In this document: in pieces, positions 1-13,269 of the stretch
How positions within the stretch are numbered: the first letter of the stretch is position 1
Layout: every line of letters starts with the position of its first letter
From: Symbiodinium natans
Lineage: Eukaryota > Sar > Dinophyceae > Suessiales > Symbiodiniaceae
Direction: 5' to 3'
Assembly (NCBI GenBank): GCA_905221605.1
Contig: CAJNDS010002256.1
Coordinates: 446,571 to 510,570, forward strand
DNA: 64,000 nt
The notes under the pieces: generated by a model
Database searches by the model: none
What the model was told of the DNA's origin: nothing
The model's input: only the letters and a program-made list of their open reading frames with translations
Position numbers and translations under genes: made by a program

Positions 1-91
1 CACACGCGAAACACCTCTTCACCCTAGCGTCCATATGGAAATTCAGAAGCAGATGTCGTGGAACCAGCGGAGCCGTGGGCGCTCATAGCGT

Positions 92-143
92 GGCTTAGGG
101 TTTAGGGTTTACGGTTTAGGGTTTGGGGTTTAGGGCTTAGGGG
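92..143 (+). repeat. short TTTAGGG telomere-like block
   Basis: Degenerate TTTAGGG/TTTGGGG units near the left end. Confidence 0.85.
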
Positions 144-284
144 TTCTGACACCTTGCAAATGGATGGTTTGGGTGCCTTCCAGGCGACATCCTGCACGCA
201 GTGACAGTCGTGCCACGGCCGTACTTGTACGACTTGTACCTCCCCCTTGCTTTTTGAGTTCATAACCAGCACAATCTCGTTATA

Positions 285-337
285 GGTTTAGGGTTTAGGG
301 TTTAGGGTTTAGGGTTTAGGGTTTAGGGTTTAGGGTT
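285..337 (+). repeat. TTTAGGG telomere-like array
   Basis: Seven almost exact heptamers. Confidence 0.95.
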
Positions 338-1095
338 ACAGGCTGAGTTGCCACCCTGCACAGCGCAACTTGGGCACGTGAGCTGCCCCATTTCAAAGGT
401 TTGGGGATCAGGGTAGTTGTTCGACATACGTTGGGTTCATTGGATGCAACAGTTCTTGAGTTTAGGTAGAGCATCGAGGGATGTATGTGATCAGGTGATG
501 GATAGGGCGAACCTGGGCATCAAGACCGAAGACTTCGTCTCCAACATCGTCGGTGGCCTTGGGCGATGGAGGCAAACAATCCTTGACACATCCTTTATCA
601 ACACCGTCGATGCCCGCTGCATTCAGCTGTTGCGTTTTTATCCAAGTCAGTTAGCATGCCGTTACAGTGGACCAAGAACGCCCAAAACATGAAAAATAAT
701 ACTCCCTATATTACCCTTAATAAGGAAGAATGTTTGAGTCTTTTGGGGGCTCTTAAGCAATTAGTAGAGTAGTGGACTGTAATCACTGTAATCGATACTC
801 TAAGAGCAAAAGCCAGCTGTCCGGCGGTTTTTGATTCTCACTTTCTGAGTTGTTCCGCCACGCAATGCCGCGCAATGCCACGCATGTTGGCATCATAGAG
901 GCACTCGGTACACATTTTGCATCTTCTAACACTTGAGGAAGACCTCGTGGCACAGATGCAGTCTAACAATGCGATGGGCACGGATACGGAGCTTGTCCTG
1001 GTTTTTGAACGAGACCTTTCCGAATCCCCGCAGCCTGCCGACGCTATGGAACCGGTCGCTTCAGACGAGTAGGAAAAGTGATTGATTGCACTTAG

Positions 1096-1200
1096 ATGGG
1101 GGTTTCCGAAATTAGGGATGCCTTATTGGAGTCCTTATTTTAAGGGGATCCTACTGTTTGGGGTCTCCATGAGGGGTCCCTTATTTTCGTAAACCCCCAG
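1096..1200 (+). mobile_element. GGGGGTTTCCGAAA MITE, copy 1
   Basis: About 105 bp. Left end ATGGGGGTTTCCGAAATTAG; right end TTATTTTCGTAAACCCCC. The imperfect inverted ends and an internal GGGGATCCTACT segment recur in four other places in the window. Confidence 0.65.
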
Positions 1201-1439
1201 ACATTTTTAACTGAGAGTTAGGGCCCGGCTGTGTTCTCATCGTAGATTGAGGTGGACAGTACTTGGACACTACCGTGTTCAGATACTGCAGTATCTCATA
1301 TCAAAGCAGGACATTGGAGGGACCTAACTTCCGGAATCCCTCCTCCCAGCATCTGACAATCCAGGCTGGAACGGGGGTCTCAAACGAAGGATGACCCCTG
1401 CCTTTACCTGAAAAGAGCAGATCTGAGAGACCCCGCAAA

Positions 1440-1790
1440 CCTTAGAAAACCCCAGGGAAACCATCTGAAAGCTTTTAAAAAACCAAGGCAAAACTTGACA
1501 AAACCCACGGACATCCGCGGAAACCCTCACAAAACTTTAGAGAAATTCAAGGAAAACCTCCGGAAAGTTCAAAAACTGCACGAAATCCCACGGAAACCCT
1601 CACGCCTTGAGGAACCTACCAAAACCATCCAATAGGTTTTAACACATGCACGAAATCTAAGGAAACCCACGGAAACCCCCAGAAACCCCGCGGAAACCCT
1701 TGCGAAACTGCAGGGAAACCCAGGGAAACCCTCCAGAAGCTTAACAAACATGAACGGAAACCCTGCGGAAACCCCTTTAAGGACTGGATT
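1440..1790 (+). repeat. GGAAACCC-type minisatellite
   Basis: Many imperfect GGAAACCC / GAAACCCNCGGAAACC units over about 350 bp. The antisense 74-codon frame (1793-1569, GFPGFP-like) is a product of the repeat. Confidence 0.7.
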
Positions 1791-2764
1791 CACCCTTTGG
1801 AATTTACATTAAAGGACAGGTGCAGGAAACCCGCCACCAATCACCGCACGCCAATGTCAGTATTACACTACCGGTCGTCCCAAAAGGGTGAAGGACGCAA
1901 GAGGTGTTCTTCTGCTTCTGGCGAGGGACCTGTGTCAACCGGAGCGCCGAAGCTGGGGCATGCCTGCCATACGAATCAATGGTCTCTGACCGTCTAAGAA
2001 GCACTTCGCGCCTTCAGGCAGAACGTCAAGGTACACATTGGTCTTTTACCAATCGGGTTCAGAAAAAAGGAATACAGTCTACGTCTGCCTGGCTTCACCG
2101 TCCACGTCACAACTTGCTATAGAACAAGACTGACTTCCTGCCTCAGGGTTCATGTCAGACTCAACCCAAGGACCTGACTGAAGGCATGACTGTTTTCTTC
2201 ACCCAAAGCACGCATGGCTGTTGCACAACCATACACAGCTGGGCCACCAAGCAGCGCACGGATGAGCTTGGACACCTCCGGCCGCGCACCGGCCGGCCGC
2301 GCCTGCGCCGCAACGAATGTGAAGCCTCTCGCATCGCCAAAATCGGCCTTGAAGACCTCCACTGAGCTTCGCTAGGCGAGTTGCGAAGGGCTTGCGACAC
2401 CTTGAAAGCACAAACATGGACCTACGGACTGTGTCTGGGCACTCTTTTCGGCCAAAAAATCAGGCTCCGACGTGGCAAACACGGCGCAAGCACGCTAGCT
2501 GTGGCCGAGAAGCTGCTCGAGGCAAGAGAGCGCTCAGCGAGCAGCGGCTCAGATGCAATCTGTTGAAGACACATGGCCCGTAGGCGCACAAATTAGCATC
2601 TTGAAAAAAACAATCCGGCACAAAATCCAGCAAAACAGGTCTGAGTCTACGTGCAAACAAAAAGCAAAAGTACATTGCAAAAATAGCAAACAAACGCAAA
2701 ACAACGCTCCAAAATCTCCTGTAACAAGGAACAAACATTTAGCAGTACTTTGCTGTCATCTCGG

Positions 2765-3818
2765 TCAGCTTGTCGACCAGACTGCAGCTTCCGAGCCTTC
2801 CGCTTGCCGGCGCCTGTCCCTTCTTCTCAACCGCACCAGTCGCAAGTGCGCCTTGGCAAACCGCTTAGTCATGATGGCCGACGGCAAGGAAAAGCTTGAA
2901 CTCGCTCCGATTGAAGGCTTTCTTCCATTTGCAATGTAGACAACGTTGGCGATTTTATCTGGCGATGTCATTGTAGCTCGATGAGCAACGATGGTCTTCT
3001 TGAGGGCCTTGTCGAGAGAGACTTGCTGTGTAGCAATGCCAGTGATAGCAGCCCAAGCGTGTGCATGGAGTTCTCCGTCAGGCATGCTTCCACCGGATGT
3101 GCGCGCAAGCTTCGATTTCTTCACAAAAGATCCAACTTCACTCTTTACAGCAGTGATGAGCGGGTTTGGTTTTCTTGAGCATGAAGGTCTTGAAGACAGC
3201 ACTTTGAAGTTCTCGAACTTCAAGCTTCTGACGTAGCGTCATCTTCGACACCAGCAACACGGCTTTCTTGAGCTGCTCATCTTGCGGCGAGAGTGCCCGC
3301 ATCTTGGCAGAGGGGCCATGCTGACTCCGTTCCTCCTGCCTTTTGGCGCTCCAGCCCTCCATGCTTCTGTTCAAGAGCTTGTGGGAAGTGGGAGTTGATG
3401 TGTGTGAAAAGCTGCGGTAAATCATCAGAATCATGTTCGCAAAACTCGCAAAACTTGCATATGAAGTCAGTAGAAGGAGTGGGAGCCGTAACCACAGCAC
3501 TACATGGAATCCCGCTCTCCAATGCAATGGAAACACAGAAGGCAAATCATCCATTTCCAGAGGCTCCTCAGCATGATGTTGTCTTGGCGCTGGTGAGAAA
3601 CCTGGCGGTGGAATCTGGACAGAGAGCTTCTGTGCCCGAAGCTCGGTAACATCCACATGGGCAAAATCCGTAGCCAGCTCTGTGAAAAAGGCCATGATGT
3701 CATTACCAGCAAGTTCAACAATCCAATGAGAGTCCAGCCCAGCCAAAGATTGCAAGTCCTTCCAGTACAGCCTGGCGTAGAAGTTGGCCCTTGGGGTAAG
3801 GCCCACTTCAGCATCCAT
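2765..3818 (-). pseudogene. broken gene with a C2H2 finger and a helical dinoflagellate-type segment
   Basis: Two overlapping antisense frames (3818 to 3138 and 3223 to 2765) read as one protein interrupted by frame changes. In a third frame, at 3450-3388, a full C2H2 pattern occurs: C-x2-C-x12-H-x3-H (CEFC, then HINSH). Downstream the frame switches to a charged helical segment (LLVSKMTLRQKLEVREL, then AVFKTF). Near 3175 it switches again to an NPLITAVKSEVGSFVKK segment followed by LHAHAW. From memory the helical part resembles a widespread dinoflagellate repeat-type gene family; this was not searched. At least two frame shifts make a decayed copy, or an intron-bearing gene, the simplest readings. 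No function is assigned. Confidence 0.45.
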
Positions 3819-6293
3819 CCAGGGGCACTACTGGTAGTAGCCAAGCTACGGAACTCTGCAGTCCTTGGTCCCATATGGTTTGGGCGATCACGATCACCGT
3901 ATAACTGTGTAGCTCATATGCAGGACTCCGTCCCGCATGGCCTCAGAAGAGCTTGAAAAGCTTAAACCCTATAGACCCTAAGCTTGGCTGGGTTCAATTC
4001 CTTTGGCCAGGACGTGAGCGCTGCTTCCTGGGCCCTACCAGAGCTGGGTCTGGACGACAGGCGCCAAGATGCGGGAGGGCGTTCCTGGAGAATAGAAGGA
4101 TTACTGTGTAAGAGTCATAAAACATCTCTGGCGATGGGATGCGGTGTATGGAATCTTAGAGTACACATGTCATTGAAGGTGGCACAAGTTGCGGTGCTTC
4201 TTGATTATGCGAGCTTGCTTCTGCTCACTTGACTGGTACCGCCCTCGTGAGAGGATTGGATATGCTTTCAGATGCCAGTAGCAAGTCCCGACAAAACCTA
4301 GCCCACAATCCTAAAAGTGAAGTAGCAGCTGACCCAGACTATGTGGATCAACCGGACACTTGCGAGCAGGCAACTTCTGCACATGCTTGAAGCAGTACGA
4401 GGCTCAGCTAGGCGATCGTCAGAAAGCAGGGAAGCCAGTAGCAAAGCATGAGGTGCTAGAATAATGGTGATCTCTTTTGTGACCTTCGTGAAGAACTTGC
4501 AAGTTTTCAGAGTCTTGACCAGTTCATGGTACCCCAGCAAAACCTGCTGGAGCGTGCCCATGTCACTGAGGCAAGAGGCCAGTCCTACTAGGCCAGTTCT
4601 TGGATCACGGCAAGCGACGACACTGAGCTCAGATGCCCAGCCGGCATAGCTGCTAAGCTCTCACCCTGCAGCATGATGCAGCAAGTCGACGAGTGCGTCC
4701 ATGGGGCCCAGGCCCTTGGATCGTAGGATCCTACGGGATGCTGTTATGCCCATTGACCCATCCGGAGTGGTTGGAGTTGGGCAACGCGCGCACGCGCGCA
4801 CGCAGGAAACATGAGTTGGATCGCCTCGGTGCGCTCATGGTTTTGCACTTGTCGCCAGGCTCGCTAGTCAGTAAGCACCGTGCAGATGCCGCAAGAGCCA
4901 CTTTCCTTCCAAGGCCCTCAAGGCGCGTAAAGGGCTTGACATGAGCCCATATGTTGAGGAGCCCATCTGCTTAGGAGCCCATTTCTTTCTGGTGTTGTTG
5001 ATCCTCAGGCACTTCGAGGCTCCCTCAGCTGAGCAATGCAATACGCAGTGAGAAGAATAGGTATTGACGGTGGCCAAGGCATGTAAGGGCCCAGCCATCA
5101 TCCAGCAATGTTTCCCAAGCCATTTGCATGTTGGAAGTTAGGCAAAAAGCGCACCATACATACCAAAGCAGCATGTCAATCTTGATCAAGATCCATGCAA
5201 TGACACCTGTGTCCTTGCAGCGCTCGTCGTGTACCCTTGTACTAGAAGGAGAGTCGGATCCGGTCTCCAACGTCTTGATTACTACTTTCGTGTCTTTTCC
5301 ATGGAAACTTCGGCCTTGATGGAAGAGGCCAGGTGCCATTCGCCAGAAGCCGAGGGCATTGGAGGGCACTGTAGGGCACATTGGGCATAAATGGGCACGG
5401 GGCGCAACTGAAGATCGGTAGAACACTAGAAGCACAGCACTGCAATCAGCCGACCACGGGCTACTACGCTAAGTCATGCCTGCTGTATCTCAATTAGACA
5501 TCCCGCTCCTGCTGGATTTCAGCAGGTCTCGGCAGAGACTCCTCTTCGTGCTGATGCGACATCCACATCGAGTGAGAAAGCCGAGGCAGCTGCACCGGCA
5601 TGCATCCACTGTGTGTCTCTCATATAGATGCAGGCCATGCAGCCCAGAAGGGCCGTGTTGGAGCTGCTACTTTGGCTGCCGTCAAGCTTTGCCATGCCGT
5701 GCCCGTTGTTGGCCACAGGCTGCGCAGTCGGATGCCATGGAGGCTGAGATGACAAAGAGCCAAAGCCGCTTGCAGGCACGATCTCAGGTTTGAATGCTGG
5801 TCCGCCGTCAACCTCGTGCGCTCGGCCCTCCTAACCATCACTTAATCCCACAATGTCTACGCAAACCTACTCTAGGCCCCTAAGCCGGCGATGCCCTTTT
5901 GGGCAGCAAGCAGGATGGTCATGACGCAAGCAGCGCACACGTCGAAAACGTCGACGGAGGCCGTTTGCGCTAAGGATTGCAAAGGATTTCAGGTTTCTGC
6001 CTTTGTCGGTTTATCGGCTAACTGAAGTAACACTTACTTGAAGGTTTGGGGAGTTTCTGGGTTTTAGGTTGTGTTGGGTTCCAGAGATGCGCATGGCAAC
6101 CCATGCCAGAAGCATGATAAAGTCAGGCTTCCTGTGCAAGTTGACAGGTCACACGTTCACAGGTTGATGGATGGCCCTTGCTTTTCCACGCAGAAACATT
6201 ACAGTAGATGCTAATGGTTCCACTTCGCCGCGAACAAGCTGTCAACCATTCGGTCGGAACTTCGGCTGCGGCTGCCCTTGGAACGTCTTGTCA

Positions 6294-6965
6294 AGGTTAT
6301 TAATAGTATTAGTATCATTACTATGATTATCAATGTTATTACTATTGGGTTCGGCCTATCCACACGAACAGTTAAATAACGTCGTGGCCTTATAACACAC
6401 AGGCCAAAACTAGCACCAGGAATCCCAGTCAATTTTAGCATTTACCGGGTGCTGCTTTTTGTGGGTCTGCTGGTGGTGACTGCTAGTCACATAGCACCAG
6501 AAATAGCACCAGAAATAGCACCAGGAATCCCAGTCAATTTTAGCAGCTTAGCATTTACCTTGTGCTGTTTTTTGTAGGTCTGCTGATGGTGACTGTTAGC
6601 ACCAGAAATAGCACCAGACACATCACCAGAAATATCACCAGAAATAGCACCAGGAATAGCACCAGGAATAGCACCAGGAATCCCAGTCAATTTTTGGCAT
6701 TTGCCGGGTGCTTTATTTGTGGGTCTGCTGGTGGTGACTGTTAGTATTGCCGGGCACGCCCCAATATTATCTTTATTCTATTATTATTGCCATTATTATT
6801 ATTAACGTATTGGTATCATGACTATCTTTTTGTTTGTATTATTTGTTATATTATATTCTTATTACTAATTACCATTATTATTATCATGTTATGATTATAT
6901 TATATTATAGTATATTATGTTACTATATTGTATTGTATTGTATTGTATTATTACTATTATTATTA
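6294..6965 (+). repeat. AT-rich trinucleotide microsatellite blocks
   Basis: ATT/ATC-rich runs at 6294-6345 and 6765-6965 flank the minisatellite. Duplication copy 2 has a single such block at 22376-22505. Confidence 0.85.
6411..6745 (+). repeat. AGCACCAGAAAT minisatellite in a higher-order unit
   Basis: Three copies of a longer unit (starting about 6411, 6519 and 6670) each read AGCACCAGGAATCCCAGTCA, then a TTTTAGCATTT segment, then GGTCTGCTGGTGGTGACTG. Between them lie runs of the 12-bp unit AGCACCAGAAAT. Present only in duplication A copy 1. Confidence 0.85.
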
Positions 6966-7605
6966 TGTAAACGCTCCGAAGTGCAGGATCCGCGGCTGCC
7001 AGCAGCTCGACGGTGACGGTGTCGTGGGGGTCTTGACCTGTTCCGCGGTCCTTGTTCAACTGCAAGAACTGCTGCCAGATGGAATGCTGCAGCCCAGAAA
7101 CATACATGATCATGTTTTATATTGCCTGGTGGTCGCTTTAAGTAGGGTTTCTGTTTTGTAGGTTAGGGTATCTAGGAGCTAAATTAAGGTATAAGGGTAA
7201 CAGATAAAGAGGCCACCGGCATTTATAAATCATGCTACTTAACATTCAACGCTACGCGACCCACCTCGGCCTGGGCAGGGCGAGGCGACCCCAACCGCGG
7301 GTGTGAAGTTGCGGCTAGGCTTCAGGGGTTTGAGAGGCCTGGTGCAATTGGTCCCTTTTTGGGGATCCTGTTGCAGCACGCAGGCTCATGTCTAGACCAG
7401 ACAAGAAAATAACAACCCGGGCGGGGGGGGGTCACGCAAAAGAAGGGGGTTGGGGGGCGGGGGCTGTGTTGGGAACGGGGCTAGAGGTACCCAAGGCCGA
7501 GACGGATTCTGCTGCACACTCCGTGATGTCCAGGCAATCAGCCAACCGTAAAATGTTGCGTAGAGTTGAGCATGTTGACCTTCGGCGGGAATCAAGACTT
7601 TTCAG

Positions 7606-10600
7606 CTGCAACATCCTAAGGCTTGAGCCCTTGACAGCCAGCAACACCCCAAAACCATCTTTTTTGACCTCGCCGAACTCAAACACCAAATTGAATGCTA
7701 TGCCCTGTCCCATTTCCCAACAAATGAAAAAGACAATCTGGGCGTGCTGGCCCCTAAACCCTACATAATCTACATTCAAAACCTGTTCCATCGGACCATC
7801 TGAACCAGCAGGGGAAATAACAACAAAGCGAACTCGCTTCCCAGCACTGCAACCTTACATCCTTGCAGTTGGGTTTTAGGGACAGCGTGGGGATGTTCGC
7901 AGTGGTAGTTCTTCTTTTGCGTTCGGGGGTGTTCGCGAGTAACAGCGCCCCCGAAGCTTTCCGAACCGACAGTGGCACCCTTGAATGCACGGGGGAGTTA
8001 CACGACTGCCCAGGATGATGGTTTAGACCCGAGCATGGTGGCGTTGGCGGCCGCTGTGTTTCGCAAACGTTTTCGCCTTTAGGCCTGGAGCAGGTGGCTG
8101 TGTCGCTCGGCCAAAGCAGAACTCATTCTTGTGTGTGTTGCAACCATGAAGAAGACGATGATGGGCACTGGGAATTTGCAGAGGTCGACCATGCATGTTA
8201 ACGATCGCATTGCTCCCATGTACGTCACACTTCTCCATGCTGTGTGTTGAAAGGAGCATCTTTTCTGCCATCGAGCGTTTCACTTCTTGACTGTTTTGCA
8301 TTGAAGGTTGCCTTTATTTCACTTGTGCTCGTCGCACCTTCTTGTTAATGGTCCTGTATGCTGACGTTAGCCTGCCGTCCTATGCTTCTCTCACAAAGAG
8401 GTCCCCCCGGCAGACAGACAGACAGGCAGGCTCACAGAGACACAGACGTGCAGACAGAACACGCGGAAAAAGGGAGAGAGAGAGAGAGAGAGCGAGAGAA
8501 TCTGGAATCTGGGGGAAGGTGAAGACTGATCAAAGTAGCCGATGCAGGGAGGAGGGCTGTGCCAGAAAAAGAGCAAATCCCAAAACCCGAAACCCTCAAC
8601 CGAACCACCCCAAAGAGACCCCAAGAGAGCTAAGGTTACCCGTCCCTCCGTTCCAAAAGAGCTGTCTCCTGATGTCGCCCAGCGCGGTTCTCCGAGACTC
8701 GTTGGAGCATCTTCGCCAGGGCTTTTGAGACGACTTCCTGACGAGAATGGAGTTGACAGGGAGCCTAAACTGCCTAAATTGCCTAAAGCCGCAATGCTCT
8801 GAAATGCGAGGCCAGATTTCGATGTCCGTGTCGGGGCTTTTCCCGCTGTGTCTCCCCATTCCTTCGGCTTTCGCGCTTTTGGAGGTCTTTTTCTTGAGGT
8901 CCTCCTCTGTCTTCCAGCGGTTCGCTCGCAAGCGGGCTGCGAGGTTCCGTCCCAGGCCTTTCCTTCTTGAGGTCGCCAAAATACAAAGGGCCTCCAGTGC
9001 CGTTCCAAATGAGCTTCCGCCCTACTCCGACATCTCCGACATCTCCGACTCGCGTATGTAGTCAGCTCGTATGGTCCCTTCCGGGTTCCCTAAGTAAACC
9101 ATGGGTGCCCCCCAACAAAGGGACCATCATTTTAAATATTCCTGTCAGTGTGCACGGCAACTGATGCTGTGCCGGGCCGAGGCTCCCGGTAAGGCTGGCT
9201 CTTAAGGCTTCGGAAGCTTCGGAAGCTTAGGGTTTAGGCCCTTTAGGCTTTTCCTGCCATGTGGCCGAAGTCTCCGAACAGATCGACGATCGATGGTAGC
9301 AGCCAGTCTCCTTGCGACTCGAGGGCCCGGCAACAGGCCGCATGCATCGCATGCCTTTCGATTCTCACCCATGACAGCCCTGAACTCTAAACCCGAAAGG
9401 TTCGGTGTGGGTTTTGTTGGTAACGCTCCACTTCGGTTCGTGTGAGCTGCGCTCAGACTTTGCCGGTAGGGCCACAGCTGCCCTGAAGGGAGGAGGAACA
9501 ACAGGCAGAAGCAGTCTTTGTATGGTGGCAGGTGCCGATGGCTAGGGACCCCAGGGGCCTTACGCAACGATGTCGCGTGGCTGGTTATGGGCTACGCAGC
9601 TAATTTGTGACCAGGCTGCGACTCGCAGATGCGAAGCTCAGCTTGCAGTCCACTGAGCCGTGCCAAGGGAGACCTTACTGTAGTCTGCAGGTGTCTGCAA
9701 GTAAACGTGACGTTGGGCTCATGCGCGCTGCGCGCCGCGCTCAGAAGTAGTGGTGGCACTTGATCTCTCAACTATCAGCCTCAGACATTCTGCTTCTGCA
9801 CCCCTGAGATGGGCTTCAAGTCATCGGCGCTGCGCTGCAGCACATTTCAGCCACCAGCAAAAAGCAGCTTTGCACCATTGTGCGCTTGTACCATCGTAGG
9901 TACTAGGGCCATTTGCTAAGGCATGCCGCCCAACAAAGAGCGCAACAAAACCTGCATGCCCTTCGGGCAACGCCTTACAAAGCTGCACAAGTGACAAGTC
10001 TATCAAGTCTTAGTTTAAGGTTTGGCTTGTAGTGGCGCGCCCAAAGCATGTGTCCTTGCTATCTGACTCATTTGCCAATTTGTGTCGCAGCAGGTTGGAT
10101 GAACAGAGGGCAACGTGACAGGTCAGTGACAGGTCATGTGTGCTTGTGCTGTCGGGAGTTGGGGCCCTAGGAGCCTTGGCGGCCTTGAGAAGCCAGGTTG
10201 GGAGATGCAGGTTGACTACGCGTAGGCCAGATTTGCAGGGTGGTTTTCGCTGTGGTGGCCGGGGGAGGGCGCAGGTTGCTCAATTACACATACAAGTAAT
10301 GGTTCATGGAAAAGGACCTCGGTCGCTCTGATCGCCCCGAATCAAGTCCCGCCCTCCGCAAAACACCCGACACCTAGTAAGCAGCCCCCACCCACCTGCA
10401 TGGGCAGGACTGCCGTTGCCCAGCCCACAGGCACATGCAGGCACACACAAAGTTTCACATTCCTGACTGGTTGCCTCCAGCCTGCGTGCACTTGGGGTTT
10501 GACCTTCGGTGTTGGGCCTTTCGTCACATGGAGTGCCCTTTTATAATGCCGCGTGCCAAGGCAGTGTTGTGCCTTTTCACACATGTTGTGCCTTAGCACA

Positions 10601-12715
10601 CTTCCCAAGTAGCATGTGGATACGTTGCCCATGCTGCATGAGACATGCGACAAGGTTGAATAGCCGCACCATCTTTGGCAATCCACAAGCTGGCACTTTG
10701 ATGCAAGATCCTGGCATATTTACCCGTCTGGGCCCACCCGACGAAGTGCAAACCAACAGCGTAGCATACGTCCAAGGTGCTGTATTTAGTATCATAAATA
10801 TGCAATGAATGCATGCTGTCCAGAAACGTGGATTGGTTCGTGATGCCCACAAGTAAGGAGCTCTGTGAGATCTCCCTTTGTGCCAGCATGCCGGCTTGCA
10901 TGCCATACCTGCAAAAGAACACAAGTTCACTCGGAGAGTTGCAAAGCAAACAAGCATACGCGTTCTCAAGCCATACCCACTGATTCTCGCATGTGCCGAT
11001 GCGGCGTCGGTGAAGGTTTCAGCCAACTTTGCACCAACTCGCCTTGTCCCTGCCACATTGGCCAGATCGTCTTAGGGTCGGAGAGTTGCGGGTTTTGGCC
11101 AAACAGGGCCCATGCAACATAAGACTGACCATCGTTGAGCATCTGTGGAAGTGGTGACAGTCGATGCCGCGAAAAACAAAGATAAGTAGGCCAGGAGCCG
11201 TCCTGCGCGATCGAGCAGGCAGTGCTAGGAGCACCATGCCCTCGTTAAACGTTCTGTACTGTGTGGACGGTGTGGTTTTGTTTGGTGGCAATAGCTGCCG
11301 AATAGCTTACATGCCTCGGGGCGCGTGAGCGCAGGGCAGTGAGGCTGGCTTCAGAGCACTTGGTTGTTGCCGATCACATGCTTTATTCACTCTTCGCAAG
11401 CATTGCGCTTCGTGCTGCCTTCAAAAGGCAATTTGCAATTGTGGCGCCTTCAGTCTTCAGAGGTACCGTGATCCGAAGAGCCTGTGGGCAATTTCACGTT
11501 TCCTCTTTGTGTGTGGGAAGGTGCAGCAGTGCATAGACCTATGATTTCTGTCATTTGCTCGCAATGCCCCTATGGGCCCCTGCGTGTTTTCCAGGTCCCT
11601 GTGAAACGGACTTGCTGCTGTCCTGCCTTTCCGGTTGCGGTCGCCCTGTTGTGGTCCAGATGCATCGGGAAAGAATCCCTCACAACGTGAGCTGCCGCAG
11701 CTCTAAGCAAAGCACTTGTCAGTGGCTGGTGGCCTGAGCATTTCACCGCAGTGTCAATTGCCAGAAGTGCAAGGAGGTTAACAGAGTGGATCTTGGAATC
11801 CGTGAGCCTTCCTTTGTTTCTTCATGACTTCCAACATTGGGATCATCGGGCCGATGAAGCCCATGTGTCCAACTGCCTTCAGAAAACCCGTTGATATGCA
11901 ACCCTCGCATACCTTCCGGTGCCGCCCAGTGCCCTCTTTGCACAAACAACCTGCGCCTCTTGCATCGGATTCAGTCACAATTGAAGTTGCGAGACCTTGC
12001 TTCCAGCTGCAGATGCTGCAAAACATCATGTGGCAGAGCTGAGGATGTGCAATGGAGCGCTTGCATCTCCACATGCTGAAGTTGGTGAATGCCTTCGGCA
12101 GCACCTGCATCATGATATATTCTGAATCTGCATTCTCAGTAATTACGATGCGACAAGCTTAGATGTGTGAATGTTGTGCAGCCCCACATCTTGTCTCCCA
12201 AGCTCTGCCGGCCTTTGGCTATATACAGCCACTGAGTGACCTGAGCCGCAAGACATGTTAAGGCATGTCAAGGAAACCTCGCATCCAAATAACGGCCCCG
12301 GGTGCATGATGGGGTGAGTGCTGATGCCACGCTATTTGTCCCATCTATGCGCCCAAGCCTCGTTGTCCGGGCCCCAGAGCATGCACCGTCCGTTTCCAGT
12401 TGGATGCTCTCTCCTGGAGACCCTCGAAGCATCCGAATCTCGACGGGTGGCATCTCCGCAGGTCCCCAAGTGTCCCATGTGTATGTTTCAAGGGCTCAGG
12501 TTAATCGGCTTGGCCCTGGCTTAGCCCTTCGTCGGCCCCCTTTGTGGCCCTGTATTCTGAGCTCTTAAGCGCCCAATTGTTTCTCAACCATTGATGCCCA
12601 GCTTTCCCATCTGCAAGGATTGGCTCTGGCAGCTTTTCCGCCTGACAAAGCCACAAAGCCAAGCAAGCGCCTGTCCTTGTACATCATCTCCTCATATCCC
12701 CTGTACTAGCTCTTT
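7606..12715. other. no supportable gene
   Basis: Short frames on both strands with no domain, no signal peptide and no consistent coding look. Holds the GA microsatellite, small CCGACATCT and CTTCGGAAG repeats near 9028 and 9210, and otherwise unique DNA. Confidence 0.6.
8473..8500 (+). repeat. GA microsatellite
   Basis: About ten AG dinucleotides, then CGAGAGA. A 205-codon antisense frame (9008-8391) over it is Ser/Leu repeat-rich and not trusted. Confidence 0.9.
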
Positions 12716-12719
12716 TATG

Positions 12720-13165
12720 AAGTAGAGGCTGCTACAACATGCGGGAAACATGTCAGGCGTGGCCGACATGGTTGGGAAGTTCCTGCACTGACGATTCTGT
12801 TCCGCATCGACCCATTCCATGCTGGCGCCTCTTTTCCGTTCAGAAGCACAATGTGGCGAACTTGCCTACACCTATTTCAGCAAGGAGCTGAACCCAGCTC
12901 TGCTCTGTCCAGCCTGAAGTGAGGGCTGCCACATGCGGGGGCTACATCAGCCGAAATAGTTACGGGGAATTCCTGCTCTGACGGTTCCTTTTCGAATCGA
13001 CCCATTCCATGCTGGTGTTTCGATTGCTGGAGGCTCAGTCTTACACCGCCCTGTTTCTGTCAATCGGAATCGTGTTTGCATTCGACATCATCTAAGTGGC
13101 CGACTTGCCTCCACTTGTTTCGGCCAACCCATTGCATCACTAGCTGGCCAGGAGCTGAGTTAAAC
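12720..13165 (+). repeat. diverged tandem repeat, period about 200 bp
   Basis: Shared order in both units: GAGG..GCTGC.ACATGCGGG, then a GGGAA.TTCCTGC.CTGACG segment, then ATCGACCCATTCCATGCTGG, then AC.TGCCT.CAC.T.TTTC, then AGGAGCTGA. Unit 1 starts near 12725 and unit 2 near 12920. Old and much changed. Confidence 0.6.
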
Positions 13166-13269
13166 CAGCATGGTCTGAATGCCCGGACCTGATTCATCTT
13201 CACTCTCCAGCTGCCATGCCTGAATGTCACATGTTCGGCCATGCAGTTGCCCAAGTCCTTTGGCACAAG

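Larger units (their letters stand above)
4839..7605 (+). repeat. segmental duplication A, copy 1
   Basis: This matches 21183-23360 in the same orientation. 4839-6024 is almost identical to 21183-22376, with only scattered substitutions and a few small indels. 6967-7137 and 7138-7605 match again, with small indels. This copy carries extra DNA at about 6026-6293 and the minisatellite at 6411-6745. The open frames here (for example 5476-5793 plus and 5025-5435 minus) also occur in copy 2, but the copies are too recent for that to show selection, so no gene is called. Confidence 0.93.

Noticed and set aside
3975-4010. T-loop-like GGTTCAATTCC as a tRNA
   Set aside because: No acceptor stem, D-arm or anticodon arm could be paired around it.
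4839-5990. Frames conserved between 4.8-6.0 kb and 21.2-22.3 kb as possible genes
   Set aside because: The DNA itself is almost identical, so frame conservation carries no information about selection.
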